Shown: positions 14,998-23,290 of the stretch, one piece after another
Layout: the number at the start of each line of letters is the position of its first letter
Numbering within the stretch: the first letter of the stretch is position 1
Source of the DNA: CAYLGY01 sp964383325
GTDB taxonomy: Bacteria; Pseudomonadota; Alphaproteobacteria; Rhizobiales; Rhizobiaceae
DNA length: 27,651 nucleotides
Direction of reading: 5' to 3'
Assembly (NCBI GenBank): GCA_964383325.1
Contig: CAYLGY010000034.1
Coordinates: 1-27,651, forward strand
The notes under the pieces: generated by a model
What the model saw: only the letters and a program-made list of their open reading frames with translations
What the model was told of the DNA's origin: nothing
The model's database searches: none
Position numbers and translations under genes: made by a program

Positions 14998-15689
14998 CGT
15001 TGCCACAGGGCGTTCTCCCCGAGGCTTTCGACCATCGCCGCATGCGCCTCCAAATCGGCGGCCGTCAGGCGGGGCGGCAAGGGCTCCGGACGTGTCGCAG
15101 CCAGTCCGGCCTCGCTCTGTAGCCCGCCACCCATCGGGCGCGACAGGATCGGCCCGGTTTCGAGGATGAGGGCCGCCTGCTTGCCGCCAATCAGTTCGAT
15201 ATAGACTTCCGCCAGCAATTCGGCGTCCAGCAACGCTCCGTGCAACTTCCGGTGCGAATTGTCGATGCCATAGCGTCGGCAGAGCGCATCGAGCGAATTG
15301 GGGCCCATAGGGTGCTTGCGCCGCGCCAGCATCAACGTATCGACGACGCGGGCCGGCTCGATCACCGCCAGCGAATGCCGCGCCAGCTCGGCATTCAGGA
15401 AGCTCATGTCGAAGCCGGCATTGTGCGCTACCAGCATGGCGCCATCGACGAAGTTCAGGAATTCCTCGGCAATCTCGCCGAAGACCGGCTTGTCGGCCAG
15501 CGATTCCATCGTGATCCCGTGCACGGCCTGTGCATCAGGATGGATCGGCACGCCCTGCGGGTTGATGTAGACATGAAAGGTCCGTCCGGTGGGAAACCGG
15601 TTCTCGAGTTCGATCCCGCCGATCTCGATCACCCGGTCGATGCCGGGATTGAGGCCCGTGGTCTCGGTATCAAGAACGATCTCGCGCAT
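14970..15689 (-). CDS. dnaQ: DNA polymerase III epsilon subunit (3'-5' proofreading exonuclease)
   Basis: Proofreads for the replicative polymerase. The 239-residue protein has all DEDDh exonuclease motifs: Exo I DTETTG (Asp7, Glu9), Exo II VAHNAGFD (87-94, Asp94) and Exo III HGALLDAELLAEVY (His150, Asp155). The C-terminal tail, which normally binds the polymerase alpha subunit, follows a proline-rich linker. It is last in the minus-strand run ppsR-maf-aroE-coaE-dnaQ, and its ATG lies 20 bases inside the coaE 3' end. Its own 3' end overlaps the convergent moeB-like gene, so the last nine codons are read in both directions. Confidence 0.96.
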   Translation of the reverse strand: MREIVLDTETTGLNPGIDRVIEIGGIELENRFPTGRTFHVYINPQGVPIHPDAQAVHGITMESLADKPVFGEIAEEFLNFVDGAMLVAHNAGFDMSFLNAELARHSLAVIEPARVVDTLMLARRKHPMGPNSLDALCRRYGIDNSHRKLHGALLDAELLAEVYIELIGGKQAALILETGPILSRPMGGGLQSEAGLAATRPEPLPPRLTAADLEAHAAMVESLGENALWQRYSRRLLLR

Positions 15690-16284
15690 CCGTCCCGCAC
15701 TCCTTTCCGGTCAGTCCGGCAATGATCTCGCGCACCGCGGCCCTGGCGCTTTCCATGCCCAGCCCTGTATCGATGATGAAGTCTGCGCGCGCCCGCTTCT
15801 CCCGATCCGGCACCTGGCGCGCCAGGATCGCCTCGAACTTCGCTGCGGTCATGCCGGGCCGCGCCAGCACGCGCCGCCGCTGTTCTCCGGCATCGGCGGT
15901 GACGACCACGATCCGGTCCACCCGTGACTCCCCGCCCGATTCGAACAGCAGCGGAATGTCGAGGACGACGAGAGGCGTATCCGACCGGCGATGGCGCTCG
16001 AGGAAGGCCAGTTCCGCCTCGCGCACAAGCGGATGCACGATGGATTCCAGCCGCCGCAGCGCTTCCGGATCGTTGAGGACGGCAGCCGAGAGCCGCGCCC
16101 GGTCCACCTTTCCATCCACCACCGTCCCGGGAAAGGCCGCCTCGATCAGCGGCGCCGCCCTGCCCGCATAGAGTTCATGCACGGTCGCATCGGCGTCGTG
16201 CACCGGCACGCCCGCATCGCGAAACATGTTCGCCGTAGTCGACTTTCCCATTCCGATCGATCCGGTCAACCCCAGCACGATCAT
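15670..16284 (-). CDS. coaE: Dephospho-CoA kinase
   Basis: Last step of coenzyme A biosynthesis: phosphorylates the ribose 3'-hydroxyl of dephospho-CoA with ATP. The 204-residue protein starts MIVLGLTGSIGMGKST with the P-loop GSIGMGKS (8-15). It continues with VHDADATVHELY (the CoA-binding DAD region), the conserved HPLVR, VLDIPLLFE and a LARQ-like lid segment. The frame is open far upstream, but the ATG at 16284 is fixed by the P-loop position and by its ATGA overlap with the aroE stop. The 3' end overlaps dnaQ by 20 bases. The pairing coaE-dnaQ next to aroE and maf is conserved around alphaproteobacterial origins. Confidence 0.96.
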   Translation of the reverse strand: MIVLGLTGSIGMGKSTTANMFRDAGVPVHDADATVHELYAGRAAPLIEAAFPGTVVDGKVDRARLSAAVLNDPEALRRLESIVHPLVREAELAFLERHRRSDTPLVVLDIPLLFESGGESRVDRIVVVTADAGEQRRRVLARPGMTAAKFEAILARQVPDREKRARADFIIDTGLGMESARAAVREIIAGLTGKECGTDARDRS

Positions 16285-17120
16285 CCGCGTGGCTCCAGAT
16301 CCGCGAGGATCCTCTGCCGCAATTCCGCGGTCACGGCGGGACGGACGCCGAACCATCGCTCGAAGCCGGGCACGGCCTGATGCAGCAGCATGCCGAGCCC
16401 GTCCACGCAGGAGAGCCCGAGCTGCCGGGCCTGCCGCAGAAGCGGTGTTTCCAGCGGCACATAGACGATATCGGCGACGATCGCATCGCCGGGCAGAAGC
16501 GCAAGATCGATGGCGGTCATTTCCGCGCCATGCATGCCCAGCGACGTGGTGTTGATCAGCAATTCCGCGCGCGGCAGCAATGCGCCAAGACAATCCCAGC
16601 CTGCGGCGAAACTGCCGGGATACTGCATGACGAGCGCTTCCGCCCGTGCTTGCGTCCGGTTGACGACATGGATCTCGGCAATGCCCCGCTCCGACAGGGC
16701 GTGCAGTACGCCGCGCGCGGCGCCGCCCGCCCCCAGCATGACGGCAACCCCCTTCCGGTCCCAGCCGGGCGCCTGCTCGTCCATGCTGGCGGCAAAGCCC
16801 TGCCAGTCCGTATTGGTGCCGAAAAGGCGGCCGCCCTCCAGCCAGACCGTGTTGACGGCGCCGATCCTTTCTGCCGCCTCATCTGCTTCATCAAGGGCGG
16901 CGAGCGCCGCTTCCTTGTGCGGCAGGGTGATGTTGCCACCGACATATCCGTGCTCCGCCAGTGACCGGATGAAGCCGGGAAACTCGACCGGAGAGACATC
17001 GATGGCGCGATAACTGCCCGTGATACCGTACCGGTCCAGCCAGTAACCGTGAATCAGCGGCGAGCGCGAATGCCCGACGGGATGCCCGCAGACGAAGGCC
17101 TGTGGCCATGCTTCAGCCAT
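16281..17120 (-). CDS. aroE: Shikimate dehydrogenase (NADP+)
   Basis: Reduces 3-dehydroshikimate to shikimate in the aromatic amino-acid pathway. The 279-residue protein shows the shikimate-binding GHPVGHSRSPLIH (Ser18, Ser20), GGNITLPHK with the catalytic Lys69, AVNT (Asn90) and GTNTDWQGF with Asp105. It also has the NADP-binding GAGGAARG (129-136) and DGLGMLLHQA near the end. The ATG at 17120 is chosen because the family starts here; upstream codons belong to the maf shadow frame. It overlaps maf by 8 bases and coaE by ATGA, so translation of the run is probably coupled. Confidence 0.95.
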   Translation of the reverse strand: MAEAWPQAFVCGHPVGHSRSPLIHGYWLDRYGITGSYRAIDVSPVEFPGFIRSLAEHGYVGGNITLPHKEAALAALDEADEAAERIGAVNTVWLEGGRLFGTNTDWQGFAASMDEQAPGWDRKGVAVMLGAGGAARGVLHALSERGIAEIHVVNRTQARAEALVMQYPGSFAAGWDCLGALLPRAELLINTTSLGMHGAEMTAIDLALLPGDAIVADIVYVPLETPLLRQARQLGLSCVDGLGMLLHQAVPGFERWFGVRPAVTAELRQRILADLEPRG

Positions 17121-17712
17121 CGATGGCGCCCCGTCTGCGCAATTCCGCCAACAGGGGCAGGAGCGGCAGGCCGATGATCGCGAAATGGTCGCCGCCGATC
17201 TGTTCGAAAAGCTGGATTCCCTCGCCTTCGATCTGGTAGGCGCCGACGCTGCCGAGGGCCTTGTCGCCGATCCGGGCCAGATAGCGGCCGGCAAAGCCGG
17301 GGTCGAAATTGCGCATGGTCATTTCGACGCTGACCAGATGATCCCAGACGATTTCGCCTGCCAGGGCGAGGCAAACGGCGCTGTGGAGCTGATGTCGCCG
17401 GCCGCGCAGCGCCAGCAGGTTGCGGCGGGCTTCCTCGATGTTTGCCGGCTTGTGAAATATCCGGCCGTCCAGCGTCAGGGTCTGGTCGGCGCCGATTACC
17501 AGCGCGTCGGGATGGCGCATCGAGACATCCTCGGCCTTTGCCTGTGCCAGCACTGTGGCAAGAAGCTCGCCGCCGGCCTCGCCGCCGAGCGCTTCCTCGA
17601 CCGCCCTTTCCTCGATCTCGGCCGCAACGGCCTCGAAGGCGATTCCCGCAGCCGCAAGCAATGCCTGCCGATGCGGGCTCGCCGATGCCAGGATGATGCG
17701 TGTCATCGTCAT
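17113..17712 (-). CDS. maf: Maf-family nucleoside triphosphate pyrophosphatase
   Basis: Hydrolyses non-canonical or excess nucleoside triphosphates to monophosphates and is linked to cell-division arrest and house-cleaning of nucleotide pools. The 199-residue protein has the family opening ILASASPHRQALL (SxSxxR at 10-15), the active-site GADQTL (Asp76), KP-type loop HKPANIEEARRNL and SVGAYQIEGEG. The ATG at 17712 is set by an ATGA overlap with the ppsR stop; an ATG two codons later is the alternative. Which nucleotides it prefers (the dTTP/UTP or the 7-methyl-GTP group) I cannot judge reliably by eye. Confidence 0.94.
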   Translation of the reverse strand: MTMTRIILASASPHRQALLAAAGIAFEAVAAEIEERAVEEALGGEAGGELLATVLAQAKAEDVSMRHPDALVIGADQTLTLDGRIFHKPANIEEARRNLLALRGRRHQLHSAVCLALAGEIVWDHLVSVEMTMRNFDPGFAGRYLARIGDKALGSVGAYQIEGEGIQLFEQIGGDHFAIIGLPLLPLLAELRRRGAIDG

Positions 17713-18554
17713 ACTCGCTTTCTATGCGCCATGCCGGCTGGCTGGCTGAGGAGCGCGACCACCGCAGCCGCCGTCTCCTCGATCGAACGGCGAGTCACGT
17801 CGATGACCGGCCATCCATGCCGTTCGCACAATTGCCGGCCATAGCGCAACTCTTCCGTGATCTGCGCCCGGTCGACATAGATGCCGCCATCATATCCCGG
17901 CGAGGAACCGAGCACCCGGTTCTGACGAACCTGCGCAATGCGGTCGACCGAAGCGATCAGCCCGACGATCAGCGGCTTGCTTGCCTTGAGCAGCGGCTCG
18001 GGCAGCGGCATGCCGACGACGATCGGCACATTGGCCGTCTTCAGGCCGCGATTGGCGAGATAGATGCTGGTCGGGGTCTTGGAGGTCCGCGAAATGCCGA
18101 CCAGGACGATCTCGGCCTCGTCAATGTCGTCGAGCGCCTGGCCATCATCATGTTCCATGGTGAAGTTCAGCGCATCGATCCGCCGGAAATATTCGGCGTC
18201 GAGCACATGCTGCGCCCCGACCCTTCGTCCGGTGCGCGATCCGAGATAGGACTGGAACACGTTCAGGACCGGTTCCAGGACCGAAACATGCGGCACGCCC
18301 AGCGCGGCGCAGTGCCGGTCAAGGGCGGATGCAAGCCGTTCGTCGACGATCGTGTAGAGCACGATGCCCGGCTCTGCCTCGATGCCCTCCAGCACCTTCT
18401 CAAGCTGCTTTTCCGAGCGGATCAGCGGATAGATGTGCTCGATCGCCCGCGCATCCGCATATTGCGCCGCCGCAGCGCGACCCGCCGCGATCAGGGTCTC
18501 GCCGGTCGAATCGGAGATCAGGTGCAGGTGAAAGAATTTCTTCGGTTTGCTCAC
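17709..18554 (-). CDS. ppsR: Bifunctional kinase/pyrophosphorylase regulating PEP synthase or pyruvate phosphate dikinase (DUF299)
   Basis: Switches phosphoenolpyruvate synthase or pyruvate phosphate dikinase off by ADP-dependent phosphorylation of a threonine and on again by phosphate-dependent removal. The 281-residue protein carries the family signatures SDSTGET (14-20) and the P-loop GISRTSKT (153-160), then TPTSIYLANRG. It starts at a GTG with AGGA about eight bases upstream. It is first in the minus-strand run leading to dnaQ. This is the homologue of the gene called RP001 that flanks the origin opposite hemE in Caulobacter and Rickettsia, which is a main reason for placing oriC in the adjoining gap. 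Which of the two enzymes it regulates cannot be told here. Confidence 0.94.
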   Translation of the reverse strand: MSKPKKFFHLHLISDSTGETLIAAGRAAAAQYADARAIEHIYPLIRSEKQLEKVLEGIEAEPGIVLYTIVDERLASALDRHCAALGVPHVSVLEPVLNVFQSYLGSRTGRRVGAQHVLDAEYFRRIDALNFTMEHDDGQALDDIDEAEIVLVGISRTSKTPTSIYLANRGLKTANVPIVVGMPLPEPLLKASKPLIVGLIASVDRIAQVRQNRVLGSSPGYDGGIYVDRAQITEELRYGRQLCERHGWPVIDVTRRSIEETAAAVVALLSQPAGMAHRKRV

Positions 18555-18958
18555 AGTTGGGATCCTGCCCTGTGGATGGAAGTGGATAGCGGGCAGGAAT
18601 CGCCCGATCCGGCCGAGGCGAGTGTAATGTGCGGCGAGTTGTTCACAAGAAGCCGTTCTGTGGACAAGTTTCGTACCCTCGGGCGGATTGCGTGGACAGT
18701 CTGTCTTCTCCCCATGATTTCCCGGACGAGAGCTCGCGTGGTGATCTCGTAATTATATGATAACACAAATGTTTTTCCATTAATCCCCGGAATTCTCCAC
18801 ATGCTGTCCCGGGCTTGCATCCTTCCAGGCTGGCTGTGAAGTGTTTTGTGAATTTGTGGATATGCGCTAATCCTCGTTACACACAGACTCATAGAATCAG
18901 AATCCTCAAGATTCGTTGGATTATATTTAGGATTCAAACCTGCACTGGCTGGAGCCCG
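18555..18958. other. oriC: Candidate chromosomal replication origin, oriC
   Basis: A 404-base gap between divergent ppsR and hemE, the position of the Caulobacter origin. Against TTATNCACA I see five one-mismatch DnaA boxes on either strand: 18639-18647 (TTGTTCACA), 18659-18667 (TGTGGACAA), 18793-18801 (TTCTCCACA), 18855-18863 (TGTGGATAT) and 18877-18885 (TTACACACA). Weaker two-mismatch boxes are at 18571-18579, 18581-18589 and 18847-18855. An AT-rich block at about 18749-18786 (AATTATATGATAACAC...) is a plausible unwinding element. A second AT-rich block with five GANTC sites leads into hemE. No perfect TTATCCACA and no clear TTAA-N7-TTAA CtrA site was found. Confidence 0.8.
18886..18935. 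promoter_or_regulatory. Cluster of five GANTC methylation-type sites before hemE
   Basis: GACTC at 18886-18890, GAATC at 18894-18898 and 18900-18904, GATTC at 18910-18914 and 18931-18935: five in 50 bases, where about one per 256 is expected in random DNA. Another GAATC lies at 18597-18601 in the same gap. GANTC is the target of the cell-cycle methyltransferase CcrM in alphaproteobacteria. The cluster sits where a hemE promoter and the right edge of the origin would be. Confidence 0.65.
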
Positions 18959-19981
18959 ATGAACAAGCTGATGAAGGTGCTGGCAGGAGAGGCCGTCCCG
19001 ACGCCTCCTGTCTGGATGATGCGACAGGCAGGCAGATATCTGCCCGAATATCGGGAGCTGCGCGCAAAGGCCGGCAGCTTTCTCGATCTCTGCTACAATC
19101 CCGATTTCGCCGTTGAGGTCACGCTGCAGCCGATCCGCCGTTTCGGCTTTGACGCGGCCATCCTGTTTTCCGACATTCTGGTCGTGCCGCATGCGCTTGG
19201 CCGTTCGCTGACCTTTGTCGAGGGCAAGGGGCCGGTACTGGAGCCGATTCGCGTCGAGGAGATCGACCGGCTGGAAACGGGCCGGGTCCACGACCATCTC
19301 GCACCGGTCATCGAGACCGTCGCGCGCTTGCGCAGGGAATTGCCGGAAGAGGTAGCGCTGATCGGCTTCTGCGGCGCGCCCTGGACCGTCGCGACCTACA
19401 TGATTGCCGGTCATGGAACCACGGACCAGGCGCCGGCGCGCAGCTTCGCCTATGCGCATCCGGAGGAATTCGGGCGGCTTCTCGACCTGCTGGCGGACCA
19501 GTCGGCCGATTATCTGGCGCGACAGGTCGAGGCGGGCGCAAATGTCGTGCAGATCTTCGATTCCTGGGCCGGGATCCTCGATGAGCAATCCTTCGAGCGC
19601 TTTGCCGTGCGTCCGGTGGCCCGCATGGTGCGCAGGTTGCGTGCGTCGCATCCGGACGTGCCGGTCATCGGATTTCCGCGCGCCGCCGGCCTGCACTACG
19701 AATCCTACCGGCAGTCGACTGGCGTAACGGCGCTGGGCCTTGACTGGACCGTGCCGCTGGAATTTGCGCGGCGTCTGCAACAGCAGGGCGCCGTCCAGGG
19801 CAATCTCGATCCGTTGCGGCTGGTTGCCGGCGGCAAGGCGCTGACCGAGGGCGTAGAGCGCATCCTGGCCCAGCTGGGCAATGGCCCGCTGATTTTCAAC
19901 CTTGGCCACGGGATCGTCCCCCAGACCCCGATAGATCATGTGCATCGCATGCTGGAAATCGTGCGCGGGGGAGGAGCTTGA
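18959..19981 (+). CDS. hemE: Uroporphyrinogen decarboxylase
   Basis: Removes four acetate carboxyls from uroporphyrinogen III to give coproporphyrinogen III in haem synthesis. The 340-residue protein has the signature RQAGRYLPEYR (22-32), the catalytic aspartate in ILFSDILVVPHALG (Asp72), GFCGAPWTVATYMI, and GNLDP and NLGHGI near the end. The ATG at 18959 is chosen: GGAG is five bases upstream, and the open frame before it covers the origin. Its stop overlaps the hemJ start. In Caulobacter the hemE promoter overlaps oriC, so transcription here may affect initiation; that is inference for this organism. Confidence 0.97.
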   Translation: MNKLMKVLAGEAVPTPPVWMMRQAGRYLPEYRELRAKAGSFLDLCYNPDFAVEVTLQPIRRFGFDAAILFSDILVVPHALGRSLTFVEGKGPVLEPIRVEEIDRLETGRVHDHLAPVIETVARLRRELPEEVALIGFCGAPWTVATYMIAGHGTTDQAPARSFAYAHPEEFGRLLDLLADQSADYLARQVEAGANVVQIFDSWAGILDEQSFERFAVRPVARMVRRLRASHPDVPVIGFPRAAGLHYESYRQSTGVTALGLDWTVPLEFARRLQQQGAVQGNLDPLRLVAGGKALTEGVERILAQLGNGPLIFNLGHGIVPQTPIDHVHRMLEIVRGGGA

Positions 19982-20490
19982 AATCCGCGCCCGTCATGCG
20001 CACGTTCATCGGCCTGGTGATTCTCGTCGGGCTTGCCGGCCTGCTCTTCTGGCTGGATCCGGTCGGCCATTACGCCTGGATCAAGGCTTTCCACGTGATT
20101 GCAATCATTTCGTGGATGGCCGGAATGCTCTATCTGCCGCGTCTGTTCGTCTATCACGCCGAGGCCGGGCCGGGAAATGAACGTTCGGAAATGCTGAAGG
20201 TCATGGAACGCCGGCTGCTGCGGGCGATCATCAATCCTGCAATGACCGCAAGCTGGGTGCTGGGATTGTGGCTTGGCTGGCGCGGATACGGGTTCTCGGC
20301 GGGATGGCTGCATGCCAAGCTTGCGCTCGTACTTGCCCTTTCCGCCCTGCATGGCATGTTCTCCCGCGCAGTGCGGCAATTGGCGGCCGATCAGCACGCG
20401 CATTCGGCGCGCTACTGGCGCATCGTGAACGAGATCGTCACGCTGCTCATGGTCCTGATCGTTCTGCTGGTCATTCTGAAGCCGTTCTGA
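19978..20490 (+). CDS. hemJ: Protoporphyrinogen IX oxidase, HemJ type
   Basis: Membrane enzyme that oxidises protoporphyrinogen IX to protoporphyrin IX, two steps after HemE; it is the oxygen-independent-type replacement for HemG and HemY in many alphaproteobacteria. The 170-residue protein has about five helices (roughly 9-27, 36-58, 84-101, 112-130, 150-168). It has the family core WIKAFHVIAIISWMAGMLYL followed by PRLFVYH, with His39, and LHAKLAL with Lys114; a conserved His and Lys are known to be needed in HemJ. The TTG at 19978 overlaps the hemE stop (TTGA) and has GGAGG just upstream. An ATG at 19996 is possible but has no ribosome site at the right distance. Confidence 0.9.
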   Translation: MKSAPVMRTFIGLVILVGLAGLLFWLDPVGHYAWIKAFHVIAIISWMAGMLYLPRLFVYHAEAGPGNERSEMLKVMERRLLRAIINPAMTASWVLGLWLGWRGYGFSAGWLHAKLALVLALSALHGMFSRAVRQLAADQHAHSARYWRIVNEIVTLLMVLIVLLVILKPF

Positions 20491-20500
20491 CCGCTTTCGC

Positions 20501-20529
20501 TTGAAACGCGGCTTGAGGAGATGTATGTA
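20501..20529 (+). promoter_or_regulatory. Sigma-70 promoter of rho
   Basis: TTGAAA (20501-20506) and TATGTA (20524-20529) are 17 bases apart, just after the hemJ stop. Transcription would begin near 20536, giving a leader of about 95 bases before rho. Around it, ATGTATG (20521-20527) can pair with CATACAT close to the rho start, although the first half overlaps the -10. Rho is often autoregulated through its leader; I see no direct proof here. Confidence 0.55.
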
Positions 20530-20629
20530 GGGAGTCCTTCCCGAGGGCTGTGGCGGCCCGACTTTTCCTTACATCGTGACGAGCGCTGCCGCGAACTCCC
20601 TCGCAACCCATACATTCAGAGTCACGCCT

Positions 20630-21894
20630 ATGCAGGAAATGAAACTCCAGGAGCTCAAGAGCAAGAGCCCCACAGACCTGATCGCCTTTGCCGAGTCACT
20701 GGAAGTCGAGAATGCCAGCGTCTTGCGAAAGCAAGAACTCATGTTCGCTATCCTGAAGAAGCTTGCTGACCGGGATACCGAGATCATCGGCGAAGGCGTT
20801 GTCGAAATTCTGCAGGATGGCTTCGGCTTTCTTCGCTCGGCCAATGCCAACTATCTTGCCGGTCCCGACGACATCTACATCTCGCCTTCGCAGATCCGCA
20901 GGTTCTCGCTGAAGACTGGCGATACGGTTGAAGGCCCGATCCGCAGTCCGAAGGAGGGCGAGCGATATTTTNNNNNNNNNNGGTCAACACGATCAATTTC
21001 GAGGATCCGGAGAAGATCCGGCACAAGATTCACTTCGATAATCTGACGCCGCTCTATCCCAATGAGCGTTTGCGGATGGAAGTCGATGTGCCGACTTCCA
21101 AGGATCTTTCCGCGCGGGTCATCGATCTCGTCGCACCGCTCGGCAAGGGCCAGCGGGGCCTGATCGTCGCGCCGCCGCGCACGGGCAAGACCGTGCTGCT
21201 GCAGAATATCGCCCATGCGATTACTACCAACCATCCGGAATGCTATCTCATCGTGCTGCTGATCGACGAGCGTCCGGAAGAAGTGACGGACATGCAGCGC
21301 TCCGTGAAGGGCGAGGTGGTTTCGTCGACCTTCGACGAACCGGCGAGCCGGCATGTCCAGGTTGCCGAAATGGTCATCGAGAAGGCCAAGCGTCTGGTCG
21401 AGCATGGCCGTGACGTGGTCATTCTCCTCGATTCGATTACCCGGCTTGGCCGCGCCTACAATACGGTCGTGCCTTCTTCGGGCAAGGTTCTGACCGGTGG
21501 TGTGGATGCCAACGCGCTTCAACGTCCGAAGCGCTTCTTCGGCGCGGCGCGGAATATCGAGGAAGGCGGTTCGCTGACCATCATTGCGACGGCGCTGATC
21601 GATACGGGCAGCCGCATGGATGAAGTCATTTTCGAAGAGTTCAAGGGAACGGGCAATTCCGAGATCGTCCTCGACCGGAAGGTTGCGGACAAGCGCATCT
21701 TCCCTGCCATCGATATCCTCAAATCGGGGACGAGAAAGGAAGATCTGCTGGTCCCGCGTCAGGATCTGCAGAAGATCTTCGTGCTGCGCCGCATCCTTGC
21801 ACCCATGGGAACAACGGATGCGATCGAGTTCCTGATCGACAAGCTCAAGCAGACCAAGAGCAATGCCGACTTCTTCGATTCGATGAATACTTGA
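20630..21894 (+). CDS. rho: Transcription termination factor Rho, interrupted by an assembly gap
   Basis: Hexameric RNA helicase that terminates transcription. The first part (20630-20971) encodes the N-terminal and RNA-binding domains, starting MQEMKLQELKSKSPTDLIAFAE and with GFGFLRSANANYL. Ten Ns follow (20972-20981). The second part, read from 20983 in another frame, starts VNTINFEDPEKIRHKI and holds Walker A PPRTGKT, LLIDERPEEVTDM and DSITRLGRAYN. Rho usually reads ERYFALLKVN across the gap. That needs 12 bases between the TTT codon and GTC, but only 11 stand there, so one base is missing from the N-run. With it restored the protein would be about 421 residues, the normal length. The break is an artefact, not a mutation. 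Confidence 0.93.
20972..20981. other. Assembly gap of ten Ns inside rho
   Basis: Placeholder of unknown bases. From the expected residues Ala-Leu-Leu-Lys before Val-Asn, the true gap should be 11 bases, so coordinates downstream are probably one short and the rho frame is falsely broken. Confidence 0.97.
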
Positions 21895-21967
21895 TGCAAG
21901 GCGCCGGGACCGTCCGAATACCCGGGTAGTCGCAAGAATACGGACGGGACCGGAGCCGAGAGCCCTC

Positions 21968-23290
21968 ATGTCACGCTTTGGCGCTGAAACCATATTTGCG
22001 CTGTCGAGTGGCGCAGTGCCGGCCGGTATCGCGGTCATCCGGATCAGCGGCATCCGCAGCCGCGATGTGCTGCGGATGCTGACCGCCGAGGTGCCGCCGG
22101 CGCGCAAACTGCGTCTGGCCAAGATTGGCGGCAGCGGCGGTGAGCCGATCGATCATGGTCTGGTTGCCTTCTTTCCGGGGCCGCACAGCTTTACGGGTGA
22201 GGATTCCGTTGAGTTGCATCTGCATGGCAGTCGGGCGATCATTGCCAGGGTCATGGAAGTTCTCGGTTCGCTGGATGGCCTGCGCCTTGCCGAGGCCGGG
22301 GAATTCACCCTGCGCGCATTCAGAAACGGCAAGCTCGATCTGACCGAGGCAGAGGCGCTATCGGATCTGATCGTCGCGGAGACGGAGCGGCAGCGCCAAT
22401 TGGCGCTCGCCAATGCGTCGGGCCTGGTACGCGAACAATATGCCGCGTGGCGCGGCAGGATTGTCGAGGCGATGGCGTTGCTGGAGGCGGTGCTGGATTT
22501 TTCCGATGAGGAAGATGCGCCGGACGCGCTTGGAGAGGATGTCTGGCAGGAACTTCGGGGCCTGGCCGGGGAAATCGAGTCCCATGTCAGTCGGTTCCGG
22601 CAGGGTCAGATTATCCGCGACGGCTATCGCGTCGCTATTGTCGGCCCGCCAAACGCCGGCAAGTCTAGCCTGTTGAATGTTCTCGCCGGCCGAGATGTCG
22701 CCATCGTGACCGATGAGCCGGGAACGACCCGCGATGTGCTGGAGGTCGATCTCGATCTTGGCGGAATGCTGGTAAAGCTGGCAGATACAGCCGGATTGCG
22801 CCAGGCGGAGGCGCGTGCGGAGCAGTTGGGGATTGCACGGACCCTGCAGGCCGCGGAGCGCGCCGACATGATTCTGCTGGTTCAGGACATTACCAATCCA
22901 GTGCCCGTGGAGCTGCCTGACACCGAGGCGGTGCGTTTGCGAGTCGGCAACAAGATCGATCTGCTGGACCGGGAGGTTACCAGGCAGGATTTCGATCTGT
23001 ATCTCTCCACGACGACTGGAGAAGGCCTTGATCGCTTGTTGCAGGCAATTGAGGAGCGGGCGCAGCAGGCAGGTAGCCTGGGTGGTTCCGTCCCCTTCCG
23101 GGAACGGCACGTCACCTTGCTGCGTGAATGCGCTGAGGCGTTGCATAGAGCCTGCATTCCCGATACGGAACTGGAGATTCGCGCGGAGGAATTGCGCTAT
23201 GCGGCGCATTGCATCGGCAGGATCACCGGCCGGGTCGACGTGGAAGACCTGCTGGACGTGATTTTTTCGCGTTTCTGCATTGGAAAATGA
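21968..23290 (+). CDS. mnmE: tRNA uridine-5-carboxymethylaminomethyl(34) synthesis GTPase MnmE
   Basis: With MnmG, modifies the wobble uridine (U34) of several tRNAs. The 440-residue protein has an N-terminal folate-binding domain (TIFALSSG, GEDSVELHLHG, EAGEFTLRAFRNGKLDL). A G domain is inserted in a helical domain, with P-loop GPPNAGKS (226-233), EPGTTRD (250-256), DTAGLR (273-278) and NKID (328-331). The protein ends in the required CIGK (Cys437). It lies 73 bases after rho. Its stop codon is part of the first parS-like site, so the end of the gene and the segregation site share bases. Confidence 0.96.
   Translation: MSRFGAETIFALSSGAVPAGIAVIRISGIRSRDVLRMLTAEVPPARKLRLAKIGGSGGEPIDHGLVAFFPGPHSFTGEDSVELHLHGSRAIIARVMEVLGSLDGLRLAEAGEFTLRAFRNGKLDLTEAEALSDLIVAETERQRQLALANASGLVREQYAAWRGRIVEAMALLEAVLDFSDEEDAPDALGEDVWQELRGLAGEIESHVSRFRQGQIIRDGYRVAIVGPPNAGKSSLLNVLAGRDVAIVTDEPGTTRDVLEVDLDLGGMLVKLADTAGLRQAEARAEQLGIARTLQAAERADMILLVQDITNPVPVELPDTEAVRLRVGNKIDLLDREVTRQDFDLYLSTTTGEGLDRLLQAIEERAQQAGSLGGSVPFRERHVTLLRECAEALHRACIPDTELEIRAEELRYAAHCIGRITGRVDVEDLLDVIFSRFCIGK

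Noticed and set aside
20083..20100. A CACGTG in hemJ as a fourth parS site
   Set aside because: Only the central six bases and a few flanking ones match; the right half of the site is wrong.
20630..21894. rho as a frameshifted pseudogene
   Set aside because: The frame change coincides exactly with the N-run and both halves are perfectly conserved, so it is an assembly artefact.
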